DNA of 50,437 bases from Candidatus Uhrbacteria bacterium. Lineage in GTDB: Bacteria; Patescibacteriota; Patescibacteriia; UBA9934; GWF2-40-263. Below the pieces are notes generated by a model. The model did no database searches. It was not told the DNA's origin and saw nothing but the letters and a program-made list of their open reading frames with translations. This document shows positions 42,044 to 50,342 of the stretch, one piece after another; the stretch's first letter is position 1, and each line of letters begins with the position of its first letter. Location of the stretch: assembly GCA_016188475.1 (NCBI GenBank), contig JACPHT010000003.1, positions 1 to 50,437 of the forward strand. The letters are read 5' to 3'. Made by a program: the position numbers and the translations under genes.

Positions 42044-44272
42044 TTATCTCCTTGCTGTTCCGTTTTTTGCCAAATCTTCCAAATGCACACTTAACAAATT
42101 TGAAATTCCATCATCGCCCATTGTCACTCCATAAAGCACATCTGCTTTTTCCATTGTCGCGCGATTATGAGTGATGATAATGAATTGACTTTTTTGTGAA
42201 AGTTCATCCAAGATCGCGGCAAACCGAATTGTGTTTGCTTCGTCAAGCGCAGCATCGACTTCATCCAATACAACAAACGGGGAAGGGTTTACATCCATGA
42301 TTGCGGAAAGAAGCGCGATCGAAGTAAGTGCGCGTTCTCCACCAGACAAAAGGTTCAAAGCCTTCAAGCGTTTTCCAGGTGGAGTTGCTTGGATCTCGAC
42401 CCCTTCTTGCTGTGTCATCTCTGGCTTACCGAGAGATCTATCGACTTGATCGGCTGTGCCTTCCTCGTTCGAAACGACAGAATGTATTACTTTCACCAGC
42501 GAACAACTTCCACCACCAAAAAGTATTTTGAAATAGTGTTGGAATTTTTTATTGATCTCTCCAAATATTTTTTTTGATTGTTGTTCAATTTTTTCGTCCA
42601 GTTCTTTGATGATTTTTTCGGTCGAATGCATTGCTAGTCGTAAATCTGTCACATGCGTATTTAGAAAATCAAAACGTTCTTGAATTTCAGTATATTCTTT
42701 CATAACTTCAGGATCAATTCCGCCGATGAGTTCGAGTTTGTAGCGAAGCCGTTGAATCTCTGGATATGCATCTTCTGTTTGTTTGTCTGGCTTCACGCGC
42801 TGATTTCGCAGATTAACCGCGCGCTCTTTTATGAATTCATCCATTTCTCGAATCAGACCTTGTTGACGTTCTTCAATGCGCGCAAGCTCGATTTCAGATT
42901 GGTTGCGTTCTTGTTCAAGAGGGTGGAGATCTTGTTGTTTCGCGCGCAAAGATCGTTGTGTTTCAATAAGTTCTGTTCGCGCTTTTTTTTCTTTTTGCGC
43001 GTACGAATCGATTTCTTTTTCAATTCGAGCAAGCTCTTTGCTCAATTTTTCCTCTTCTTGTTTAAGGTTTGAAAGTTTTGCAACAAGTTTTGGATCAGGT
43101 TTCATGTCAGTTGCATTTGGTCTTTGCAATTGTGAAACCAGTTTGTTTGAAAATGTAAAAGTCTCATCAGCGATTTTCGCGAGTTGTTCAAAACTCTCGA
43201 GATCCCTCGACTTCGCTCGGGATGACAAGAAAGAAAGTTTCTTTTTTATTTCCTCGATTCCTTCAATAATTTTTATCAAAGGAAGCGGAGCCCAATTTGA
43301 CTGCGCTTTGATTTTTGCAAGTTCGATTTCTTTTTCAGCTTCAAATTGTGTGTGGCGAGCTTGTCCTAGTTTGTGCTGAATTTCACGGTATGTTTTTTGA
43401 AGAGCGCGAAGACCATCATCTGCTGTTTCAGATTTCTCAATTTCAACCATTTTTTTCTCAAGATCGCTCAACTCTTTTTCAATTGTTTTGATTTTTTTGT
43501 TAACTTCAGAAACAGTGAGTTTGCGCTCACTCATATCATCCACGAGTTGCCACCAAAGATTTCCGTAATATGTTTGTTCAAGCGCGTGAAGTTGCGTTTC
43601 GACTTCTTCTCGTTTTTCAAGACGAGACGCTTGGCGCTTAAGTGAGCGCAAACGCGGTTCAATTTCTTGAAGAACCATTTCTGCATCAGCGAGGTTTTCA
43701 AGTGTGCGATTGAGCTTCAACATCGCTTCGTGTCGTTTGATCTGAAATTGTTTTACACCAGTTGCGTCATCGAAAAATTGTTTGCGTTCTTCAGGAGTTG
43801 AAACCAAAATATGGTCAACCATTCCTTGTCCGATAACAGAGTATGAGCGTTGGCCAACATTTGCTTGCGCGAGAAGAAGTTGGATGTCGATTAACCTAAC
43901 ATGGCTTTCGTTGAGAAGATATTCTGAAGTTCCATCGCGATAAAGACGGCGTGTGATAACAATGTTTTCGTATTCGATCGGCATTGATTTATCCTCGTTG
44001 TTGAGTTGAAGTGTGACCTCTGCAAAACCAGCGCGAGCTTTTCCTTCGGCTCCAGAAAAAATAACATCATCTGATTGTTTACCGCGCAAAAGTTTCAAAC
44101 TTTGTTCTCCCAAAACCCAACGAATCGCGTCAGCGCTGTTTGATTTTCCTGAACCGTTTGGACCAACAATCGCTGTGACAGGAAAACGGCCTCCTTTTGG
44201 AGGGAGAAACGTCAAAATTGTCTTCTTGGCAAAGGTTTTGAATCCTTGGATTTCTAAACGTTCAAGATGCAT
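42044..44272 (-). CDS. smc: SMC-like chromosome segregation ATPase lacking a hinge
   Basis: 742 residues, compared with about 1180 for bacterial SMC. The head domains are intact: Walker A IVGPNGSGKSNSADAIRWVL (~35-54), signature LNLLSGGERALTSIALLSAI (~637-656) and Walker B PFVVLDEVDAALDEANTIRF. Two coiled-coil arms are much shortened and no hinge-like globular domain is visible between them. The mid-point (residues ~347-358, FLSSRAKSRDLE) is encoded by a family B repeat, where a hinge would be expected. TATAAT ends 8 nt before the ATG (leaderless). It may be an ancestral or reduced SMC, or closer to RecN/SbcC-type ATPases. scpA/scpB are not here. Confidence 0.85.
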   Translation of the reverse strand: MHLERLEIQGFKTFAKKTILTFLPPKGGRFPVTAIVGPNGSGKSNSADAIRWVLGEQSLKLLRGKQSDDVIFSGAEGKARAGFAEVTLQLNNEDKSMPIEYENIVITRRLYRDGTSEYLLNESHVRLIDIQLLLAQANVGQRSYSVIGQGMVDHILVSTPEERKQFFDDATGVKQFQIKRHEAMLKLNRTLENLADAEMVLQEIEPRLRSLKRQASRLEKREEVETQLHALEQTYYGNLWWQLVDDMSERKLTVSEVNKKIKTIEKELSDLEKKMVEIEKSETADDGLRALQKTYREIQHKLGQARHTQFEAEKEIELAKIKAQSNWAPLPLIKIIEGIEEIKKKLSFLSSRAKSRDLESFEQLAKIADETFTFSNKLVSQLQRPNATDMKPDPKLVAKLSNLKQEEEKLSKELARIEKEIDSYAQKEKKARTELIETQRSLRAKQQDLHPLEQERNQSEIELARIEERQQGLIREMDEFIKERAVNLRNQRVKPDKQTEDAYPEIQRLRYKLELIGGIDPEVMKEYTEIQERFDFLNTHVTDLRLAMHSTEKIIKELDEKIEQQSKKIFGEINKKFQHYFKILFGGGSCSLVKVIHSVVSNEEGTADQVDRSLGKPEMTQQEGVEIQATPPGKRLKALNLLSGGERALTSIALLSAIMDVNPSPFVVLDEVDAALDEANTIRFAAILDELSQKSQFIIITHNRATMEKADVLYGVTMGDDGISNLLSVHLEDLAKNGTARR
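43201..43227. repeat. Family B dispersed repeat inside smc
   Basis: GATCCCTCGACTTCGCTCGG then GATGACA. Read on the minus strand in frame it encodes SSRAKSRDLE. Confidence 0.85.
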
Positions 44273-44280
44273 AGGAAAAT

Positions 44281-44393
44281 ATTATAGCCTGAGCTTGTCG
44301 AAGGCTGTAGGGATTTACCCATTCGACAGGCTCATGGGATAAATCTTGTCGAATTATATCACGATTGACCATTTTTACTTTGTTTTGTACACT
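44281..44393. promoter_or_regulatory. Divergent smc / DHH leaderless promoters around a family A pair
   Basis: Minus: TATAAT (44281-44286 complement), 8 nt from the smc ATG. Plus: TTGACC (44365-44370), 17 nt, TACACT (44388-44393), 9 nt from the DHH ATG. Between them is an inverted family A pair: 44288-44304 and ~44319-44336. Confidence 0.65.
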
Positions 44394-44402
44394 ATCCCAC
44401 TT

Positions 44403-45380
44403 ATGGAATCATTCAGAAACAAACAAATCCACGAAGAACTCATGCGCGCTCGTAATCCTGTGTTTATTTCTGATGAGCGTGTTGATGGAGACAGTCTGGG
44501 TTCATCGCTTGCAATGGTAGATTTTCTACAAACAAGTGGAAAACCAAAACCATTTGTGTATGTAGCAACTCAAGTCCCAGAGATTTACAAGTCAATGCCT
44601 TTTATTGACAGGTGTACTCAAAACATAGAAATTTTTTCTGATCCAACCATTGATCTTGTTGTTTCATTTGATTGTTCTGATTCGGAGTTCATAAAACGTC
44701 TTATCGCGCTTATTCCAAACACCCCACGAGTTATAAACATTGATCATCACAAAACAAATTCTTTGTACGGTGATATAAATCAAGTTATTGTTGATGCTTC
44801 TGCAACCTCCGAAGTCGTTTACGGATTTTTTGAAAGCCATCATTTACCAATTAGCAAAGACGCCGCGACTTGTTTGTTTGCCGGACTTTGTTTTGATACT
44901 TCCGCGTTTACAAACTCTGCGACAAATGATCGTGCGCTCGATATCGCTTCCAAATTGATTTTATCAGGTGCGCGAATTCAAGACGCTATTCGCATGTTGT
45001 TTAAGAATCGCTCAGTTGCGGCTTTGCGCGTTTGGGGACTTGCGCTTGAGCGACTTCATTTTCACCAAGATTTCGATTCTGTTATTACGTGTCTCACACG
45101 AAAAGATATTGAGGAAAATCAAGTCAGCGAAGAAGAAATTGAAGGATTGTCGAATTTTTTGAGTCTTGTCACAGACACAGAAACAATTTATGTTTTGCGA
45201 GAAACTTCAGAGCAAGGCGTGAAAGTCAGTATGCGTTCATCAACACGCGACGTGAGCGCTATTGCAAAGTCAAATGGCGGAGGTGGACATGAAAAAGCGG
45301 CTGGATATACTGTGAAAGATGCGCATTTGGTGTGTGGAGACGACAGATGTTGGAGGATTGAAAAGATGATAGCAAAGTAG
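44403..45380 (+). CDS. DHH/DHHA1 phosphoesterase (NrnA-like)
   Basis: 325 residues from ATG 44403, chosen because it follows the promoter's -10 box by 9 nt and FISDERVDGDSLGSSLAMVD begins the DHH domain there. Metal ligands: the DGDSLGSS motif, FDCSD, and the DHH triad in INIDHHKTNSLYGD. The DHHA1 domain ends with the nucleotide-binding GGGGHEKAAGYTV. NrnA-type enzymes degrade short RNA oligomers and pAp, and relatives hydrolyse cyclic dinucleotides. The substrate is not determined here. It is a single gene, divergent from smc. Confidence 0.9.
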   Translation: MESFRNKQIHEELMRARNPVFISDERVDGDSLGSSLAMVDFLQTSGKPKPFVYVATQVPEIYKSMPFIDRCTQNIEIFSDPTIDLVVSFDCSDSEFIKRLIALIPNTPRVINIDHHKTNSLYGDINQVIVDASATSEVVYGFFESHHLPISKDAATCLFAGLCFDTSAFTNSATNDRALDIASKLILSGARIQDAIRMLFKNRSVAALRVWGLALERLHFHQDFDSVITCLTRKDIEENQVSEEEIEGLSNFLSLVTDTETIYVLRETSEQGVKVSMRSSTRDVSAIAKSNGGGGHEKAAGYTVKDAHLVCGDDRCWRIEKMIAK

Positions 45381-45413
45381 TAAAGTAGTTGTGAATTACG
45401 AAACGTCGTTATT

Positions 45414-45567
45414 CCCTGAGCTTGTCGAATGGAGTCGAGGAGGAGTAAAGAAGCCAACTGCTTGGCTTCATACATCCGAGACGGGTTGGACGATGTCTGG
45501 CTGAAAGCCAGACCGTACAACACCAACGACGAATTCGTCAAAAATTTATTCCTTCGACAGGCTCAGG
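45414..45567. repeat. Cassette bounded by inverted family A repeats
   Basis: CCTGAGCTTGTCGAATGG (45416-45433) and CCTTCGACAGGCTCAGG (45551-45567) flank ~120 bp containing two perfect hairpins, GAAGCCAA/TTGGCTTC and GTCTGGCT/AGCCAGAC. The GC content differs from the flanks. Confidence 0.65.
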
Positions 45568-45643
45568 AGATAAATTTTCTGAATTTCGTAGTTCACAGCG
45601 AGAAGTTCGTAGTTAGTAGCTATGGAAATAAATAATCAAAAGT

Positions 45644-46237
45644 ATGTCAACTACAAAAAACCAAATTCTTATTCCAACTGTTATTGAAAAAACACACATG
45701 GGTGAGCGGGCTTATGATATTTATTCACGCTTGCTCAAAGATCGTATAATTTTTCTTGGAACAGAAATCGATGATAATGTCGCGAACCTTGTGATCGCGC
45801 AAATGCTTTTTTTGGAAAGTCAAGATAAAACAAAAGACATTAAACTTTATATAAATTCACCTGGTGGTTCTGTTACTGCCGGGCTTGCGATTTATGATGC
45901 AATGCAATATGTCAAACCAAACGTTTCGACAATTTGCGTTGGACTTGCCGCGTCAATGGCGGCAGTGCTTCTTGCGGCAGGAGAAAAAGGGAAGCGATTT
46001 GCACTTCCAAATTCTGAAGTCATGATTCACCAAGTTCTTGGCGGAGTTCAAGGACAAGCAACCGATATTAAAATTCACGCAGAACGGATTTTGAAAATAA
46101 AAGATCGTCTTAATCAAATTCTTTCAAAACACACCGGGCAAAAAATTTCAAAAGTCGCGGCAGATACAGAGCGCGATTACTTCCTTGATCCAGAAGATGC
46201 GGTCAAGTATGGTCTTATTGATAAGGTGATAAGCTAG
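45644..46237 (+). CDS. clpP: ATP-dependent Clp protease proteolytic subunit
   Basis: 197 residues from ATG 45644. Catalytic triad Ser104 ([14 protein letters not shown]), His129 ([10 protein letters not shown]) and Asp178 (TERDYF). The oxyanion motif [16 protein letters not shown] is intact. It forms double-heptamer barrels fed by ClpX or ClpC; neither chaperone is in this window. There is no Shine-Dalgarno, and the upstream gap is filled by repeats. A terminator follows at 46286. Confidence 0.97.
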   Translation: MSTTKNQILIPTVIEKTHMGERAYDIYSRLLKDRIIFLGTEIDDNVANLVIAQMLFLESQDKTKDIKLYINSPGGSVTAGLAIYDAMQYVKPNVSTICVGLAASMAAVLLAAGEKGKRFALPNSEVMIHQVLGGVQGQATDIKIHAERILKIKDRLNQILSKHTGQKISKVAADTERDYFLDPEDAVKYGLIDKVIS

Positions 46238-46285
46238 GGACAAACTCTGGATAAATACATGATTTTTGTCGTTTTTGACAAAAAT

Positions 46286-46316
46286 AAAAGGACTTTTCCA
46301 AGAAAAGTTCTTTTGC
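46286..46316 (+). terminator. clpP terminator
   Basis: AAAAGGACTTTT pairs with AAAAGTTCTTTT (one G-U), then TTGC. A smaller hairpin, TTTTTGTC/GACAAAAA, lies just upstream. Confidence 0.75.
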
Positions 46317-46362
46317 TTGCAAAAGCCGTCAAATCGCTGTAACATTCATTTGGTGTAAGCCA

Positions 46363-46391
46363 TTGACAATTTTTTTGCACTCTGCTAAACT
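46363..46391 (+). promoter_or_regulatory. Promoter of the hairpin RNA
   Basis: TTGACA (46363-46368), 17 nt, TAAACT (46386-46391). Confidence 0.75.
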
Positions 46392-46396
46392 TAGGC

Positions 46397-46547
46397 GTTC
46401 TTCAATAAGAAATTGTCTTGAAACAGACAGTGATCTGCAGGCACGACAAGCATGGGATTTCAATTTATGGAAGTTCCGGTCTCCGGACTTGACCTTCCCA
46501 TAAATGAAATTTCTTGCCTGCAGATCAGTGTCTGTTTTTTTTTGAAA
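46397..46547 (+). ncRNA. Long-hairpin small RNA
   Basis: From a consensus promoter to a T9 run. The 3' ~125 nt fold into one long hairpin: AAACAGACAGTGATCTGCAG with CTGCAGATCAGTGTCTGTTT (one mismatch), ATTTCAATTTATGG with CCATAAATGAAAT, and an apical AAGTTCCGG/CCGGACTT. A bulge (CGACAAGCATGG opposite TTCT) breaks the rod. Size (~150 nt) and shape recall 6S RNA or a stable hairpin sRNA; no family motif recognised. Confidence 0.65.
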
Positions 46548-46642
46548 AAGGGAGAATGGGTGAAATGGGGCGGGTGGTAAGTATCTGTGTTTGATATTAC
46601 GTCCATTCAGAAAACATAAGCAAGAGTTCTCTGTGGATAGAT

Positions 46643-48454
46643 TCATTGAATATTCTCAAAAGATCCCTCGGCTTCGCTCGGGATGACAGGAGGTGGCGCA
46701 ATCCCTATCAAACATATTTTTGGCAAAGGACGATAATGAGAAGTGAAAGTTGTTTCTTCAACAGTTCCATCAGGACGAACAATCGTGTAAACAAACGACG
46801 CATCAGCACCGATATGCGCGTCTTGGCATTTTTCTTCTCCGGGTTTCAAATCTGTTGTTTCAATTTTTTGAGGTTCTGCAACTGGAATCCATCGTAAAAC
46901 TGCTGGGGCAGAGTACGACCCCTTGCGTCCATCTGGTGTGCCCCAAAAAGTAAATCGCAATTCTTGTGTTTCTGTAAGATTTTCAGCTTGAAATAAAATA
47001 TAATTTCCAGTGTCATTTAGGAATTTGAAATCCGGAGAAGGCTCGTAGATCGTTGCGTCAGTTCCCGGATTTCCATTTGCCGGGTCATTGTAATAGGAAA
47101 CAACAAGTGAATGGTTTTGTCTTTCAACAATCGGGAGACCGGAGTTCATTGCGGCGCGGAAAGTGGTTGTCCCTATTTGGCAAAGTCCGCCACCAAGTTC
47201 GGGTGTGATTTTGTCGCCTTTGATTACGAGCTCTGGCAGATAACCGTTTTCTTGATCGAATGGTTTAAGCGCATCCAAAAGAGAGAAAGTTTGTCCTGGT
47301 GCAATTAAAATTCCATTCAACAAACGAACTCCGTTTTGAATATTCTTACGGCGATTCATCGGACTGCCACGATAACTTGAAGTTCCAAAACCAAGAATTT
47401 CTTGAATACCAAGATCATTTACGTCTCCGGTTTTTACCAAAGGTTCCTCAACAATAAGAGCAAGTTGAATTGGAGCATTGATTGGTTCTTGAATTGCTTG
47501 TGAGAGAAGATTAAACATTACAACCCGATCAATTTTTATCCCTGATTTGCTTTCAGTAAATTCAATGACGCGTCCGTTATCAATTACAAACCTGGCGTCT
47601 TGAGCAGGTCGTTCGAATGTCTTTGCAAAATCATCTAGGAAAAGATTAAATTGTGCTTCATCGATTCCAACTTTTCCGCTTTGAGTTGGGATAAGCATTT
47701 TTGAAAGCGCCCATTTTGTGAGTTCAAAAGTTCGTGGTGTTTTGTACGCATCCAAATACGCTATTTTGATTCGGTCATTTTCCAAAATCGATTTTATTTG
47801 GTCAACTTGTTGTTCTGCTATTTGTTTTGTTACCGAAGTCGTTTTTTCGATAACTGTTAGAACGATTTCTGAATCATCAAGATTCATGAGTTGAGTTTCC
47901 AACGTTTGAAAGAATGGATCCCAGTTCAATTCGTTTCCTGCTCTATCTTCAATCACTTGAACTGACCATTCATTATTCACAGCAGTTGGGACAATTAGAA
48001 ATCGCGCGTCTTGAACCGGTATTTCTGCACTTGGAAACAAAGCAGAAATATTTTTTTTCAAATTTTCTTTTGCGACAGAAACTGTCAGTGGAATTATTTT
48101 TTTATTCCATAATCGAGACGAAACGAGCGGCACAGCCTGAGCTTCCTGCATTGCACGATCCAAATCAAAAGTTACTTCCTCATTCAAATCGGATGAAACA
48201 AGCGTTGCAAGCGCGAGAGGTTTGCTGATTCCATTGATCTGTATTGGAATTCCATTTGTAACAAGTGAATCAATTTGTGTTTGCAAAGTTTCGCGTGCTG
48301 TTTGCGGATCAAGTCCGCCAATATCCACCGGACCAATCCATACATTTGGTGAAATATGATTTTTGTACGGAAGTGACCAAACATAAAAAAGCGCAGTCAC
48401 AAAAATAATTATGACTGCCAAACCAATACCAACAAACAAGATTGTCTTTTTCAT
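46643..48454 (-). CDS. VanW family membrane-anchored protein
   Basis: 603 residues. An N-terminal signal anchor (ILFVGIGLAVIIIFVTALFY) is followed by a region resembling the peptidoglycan-binding repeats that precede VanW domains (~45-370). The VanW domain lies at ~375-500 with APGQTFSLLDALKPFDQENG and LGGGLCQIGTTTFRAAMNSG. VanW is linked to envelope and vancomycin-resistance clusters, but its activity is undefined. The first base of the ATG is the terminal base of the 183-bp hairpin element, so promoter and 5' region come from it. The C-terminus VIPSEAEGSFENIQ is encoded by a family B repeat, so both ends touch repeats. Confidence 0.88.
   Translation of the reverse strand: MKKTILFVGIGLAVIIIFVTALFYVWSLPYKNHISPNVWIGPVDIGGLDPQTARETLQTQIDSLVTNGIPIQINGISKPLALATLVSSDLNEEVTFDLDRAMQEAQAVPLVSSRLWNKKIIPLTVSVAKENLKKNISALFPSAEIPVQDARFLIVPTAVNNEWSVQVIEDRAGNELNWDPFFQTLETQLMNLDDSEIVLTVIEKTTSVTKQIAEQQVDQIKSILENDRIKIAYLDAYKTPRTFELTKWALSKMLIPTQSGKVGIDEAQFNLFLDDFAKTFERPAQDARFVIDNGRVIEFTESKSGIKIDRVVMFNLLSQAIQEPINAPIQLALIVEEPLVKTGDVNDLGIQEILGFGTSSYRGSPMNRRKNIQNGVRLLNGILIAPGQTFSLLDALKPFDQENGYLPELVIKGDKITPELGGGLCQIGTTTFRAAMNSGLPIVERQNHSLVVSYYNDPANGNPGTDATIYEPSPDFKFLNDTGNYILFQAENLTETQELRFTFWGTPDGRKGSYSAPAVLRWIPVAEPQKIETTDLKPGEEKCQDAHIGADASFVYTIVRPDGTVEETTFTSHYRPLPKICLIGIAPPPVIPSEAEGSFENIQ
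46661..46690. repeat. Family B dispersed repeat at the VanW gene 3' end
   Basis: GATCCCTCGGCTTCGCTCGG then GATGACAGG. It encodes VIPSEAEGS on the minus strand, four residues before the C-terminus. Confidence 0.85.
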
Positions 48455-48636
48455 ATAGTCATCACATTATGAAATGGGACTTTAGGCGACTTGACTGTGG
48501 ATGGGATGCGAAGTCCTGGAGCAAAATTAAACCGCAAATGTATCCGTAGATACATTGAGGATTTTATCTTGTGAAGGACAAGCAGACCGCCACAGGCAAG
48601 GATGGATAAATTCTACTTCATAATGTGATGACTATA
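48454..48636. mobile_element. 183-bp hairpin element (MITE-like), copy 2
   Basis: Same length and ~90% identical to copy 1 in opposite orientation, with the same terminal inverted repeats. It exactly fills the gap between hsp20 (whose TAG stop lies in the element's terminal CTATA) and the VanW gene (whose ATG uses its first base). Confidence 0.88.
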
Positions 48637-49024
48637 AATCTTCAAGATCAAGCACTGGAACATGTTTGTCCATTTCGATTTTTTTCATAACAACCGTTAA
48701 TATACCGCGCTGAAGAGTCGCTTTTGTTTTGTTTGGATCGACATGTGATGGAAGAATGATTGATCGAGAAAATGCGCCCCAATGACATTCTTGAATATGA
48801 GCGCGTGCGCCTTTTTTTGTTTTTGATTCATCATGTCGTGATCCGCGAATTGTTAGTGTATCGTTACTGACGACGATTTCAAGGTCTTTTGATAGAACAC
48901 CAGCGATAGCTGAACGAACAATAATTTCAGATGGAGTTTCATGAACGTCAACTGAAAGCTGACCTTCTGGAATTGAAAGCCATTGTGAGTCAAGAAAAGA
49001 ATTTGCGTGTTGTTTTGATTCCAT
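48632..49024 (-). CDS. Small heat shock protein Hsp20 (alpha-crystallin)
   Basis: 130 residues from ATG 49024, which is exactly 6 nt after TATAAT, so leaderless. The alpha-crystallin domain runs from LSVDVHETPSEIIVRSAIAG to RGILTVVMKK, with the usual SRSIILPSHVDPNKTKATLQ stretch. The C-terminal VPVLDL resembles the IxI/V anchoring motif. It holds unfolded proteins under stress. An upstream in-frame ATG at 49069 would place the promoter inside the gene and is rejected. The stop codon is supplied by the 183-bp element, suggesting that the insertion trimmed the tail. Confidence 0.93.
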   Translation of the reverse strand: MESKQHANSFLDSQWLSIPEGQLSVDVHETPSEIIVRSAIAGVLSKDLEIVVSNDTLTIRGSRHDESKTKKGARAHIQECHWGAFSRSIILPSHVDPNKTKATLQRGILTVVMKKIEMDKHVPVLDLEDL

Positions 49025-49030
49025 AGTCTG

Positions 49031-49074
49031 ATTATAACACAACCCTTGACGTTTTTCAGTGTATTCCATAAGCT
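49031..49074. promoter_or_regulatory. Overlapping divergent hsp20 / metK promoters
   Basis: Minus: CTGAAA (49054-49059 complement), 17 nt, TATAAT (49031-49036 complement). Plus: TTGACG (49046-49051), 17 nt, TAAGCT (49069-49074). The plus -35 lies in the minus spacer. Confidence 0.65.
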
Positions 49075-49113
49075 GACAACGTCGTGAGAATGTTCACGAA
49101 TTTGGAGGTTCTG

Positions 49114-50220
49114 ATGAATCGAGATATGGGGATGCTGTGCCCCCAGAAAGGGGGCAACATCACGGTTGAGGCTGTTGGGCCGGGACATCCGGACAAGGTC
49201 TGCGACCAGATCAGCGACGCAGTGCTCGATGCCGCACTCGAAGGAGATCCGAACAGCCGTGTCGCAATCGAGACGTGCGGAAAGGGTCGAATCAAGCTCG
49301 TTGGCGAGATGACGACCGCAAGCGTGATCGATCTTCACGAGCTCGCAATGCGGGTTCACCGCGAGATCGGTTACAACGACGACGAGGTCGGCGGTGTCGA
49401 TATCGACGTCGTTCAGCAGTCGCCTGACATTGCCATGGGCACGAACGTTCAGCGCAAAGGCGCTGGTGACCAGGGCATCATGGTCGGATACGCGGTAAAC
49501 ACACCAGAGTACGAGTACATGCCGATCGCCTATGCCATCGCGCAGAGGCTAGTGCAAAAACTCGTCGAGGTTCGCGAGCAGGGAAAGCTCACATGCTTGC
49601 GTCCTGACAACAAGAGCCAGGTCGTGATGAAGGATGGAAAAGTAGTTCACGTCACGATCGCGACACAGCATACGGACGACGTGTCGATCGAGGATTTGCG
49701 CGAAATGGTTCACAGATATGTGATCATGCCTGTGATCGGCGAGGTCCCGTTCGAGGCGTGTACTATCAACGGTACTGGCAAGTTCGTCAAGGGTTCCTTC
49801 GCGGCAGACGCTGGAGTGACCGGTCGCAAGATCGTCTGTGACGCATACGGACCATGGGTTCCGGTCGGCGGCGGCGCGTACTCGGGCAAGGATCCGAGTA
49901 AGGTGGATCGTACGGCGGCCTACATGGCGCGCTACATCGCAAAGACGATCGTGGCTCGAGGCATGGCCGAGGAAGCTCTCGTCCATCTCGCGTACACTAT
50001 CGGTCAGACAGATCCGGACTCGGTTGACGTGTGTGTGTACAACCCGTCCGATCCCGAGTTCGACTTCAAGAACTGGGTCCGTGACAACTTCCCACTTTCC
50101 CCGGGCGGCATGATCGACCTCTTCGATCTTACCAAACCACAGGGGTGGTCCTACCGTGAAACGGCCGCCTACGGCCACTACGGTCGTCCTCAATTCCCCT
50201 GGGAGAAAGTGGTGCTCTAA
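49114..50220 (+). CDS. metK: S-adenosylmethionine synthetase
   Basis: 368 residues from ATG 49114, preceded by TTTGGAGG; other in-frame starts lack such a site. Motifs: VEAVGPGHPDKVCDQISDAV (ATP site), RKGAGDQGIMVGYA, GGGAYSGKDPSKVDRTAAYM and ETAAYGHYGRPQFPWE. It makes SAM from ATP and methionine, supplying TrmD and the Trm11-like enzyme encoded here. Codon use is strongly C/G-ending (GACGACGAGGTCGGCGGTGT), unlike hsp20 or clpP nearby, which suggests either recent acquisition or selection for expression. Own promoter and terminator. Confidence 0.97.
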   Translation: MNRDMGMLCPQKGGNITVEAVGPGHPDKVCDQISDAVLDAALEGDPNSRVAIETCGKGRIKLVGEMTTASVIDLHELAMRVHREIGYNDDEVGGVDIDVVQQSPDIAMGTNVQRKGAGDQGIMVGYAVNTPEYEYMPIAYAIAQRLVQKLVEVREQGKLTCLRPDNKSQVVMKDGKVVHVTIATQHTDDVSIEDLREMVHRYVIMPVIGEVPFEACTINGTGKFVKGSFAADAGVTGRKIVCDAYGPWVPVGGGAYSGKDPSKVDRTAAYMARYIAKTIVARGMAEEALVHLAYTIGQTDPDSVDVCVYNPSDPEFDFKNWVRDNFPLSPGGMIDLFDLTKPQGWSYRETAAYGHYGRPQFPWEKVVL

Positions 50221-50241
50221 GCGACGTCTTGTCGCGCAACT

Positions 50242-50268
50242 ACGACCATAACTGGTCGTTTTTTCTTT
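50242..50268 (+). terminator. metK terminator
   Basis: ACGACCA/TGGTCGT with loop TAAC, then TTTTTCTTTT. Confidence 0.85.
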
Positions 50269-50342
50269 TGATTTATAGAATTATCCACTGAGCATTCTGC
50301 ATAAGGCCACATACATATTGCACTCTCTAAACAAAAGAGATT

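Noticed and set aside
45429-45635. 68-codon ORF upstream of clpP
   Set aside because: Composed mostly of repeat sequence and hairpins; ends in LRQAQE-type repeat translation. No ribosome site.
46329-46646. 105-codon minus-strand ORF downstream of the VanW gene
   Set aside because: Antisense to the hairpin RNA; its composition is that of the hairpin and it has no start signals.
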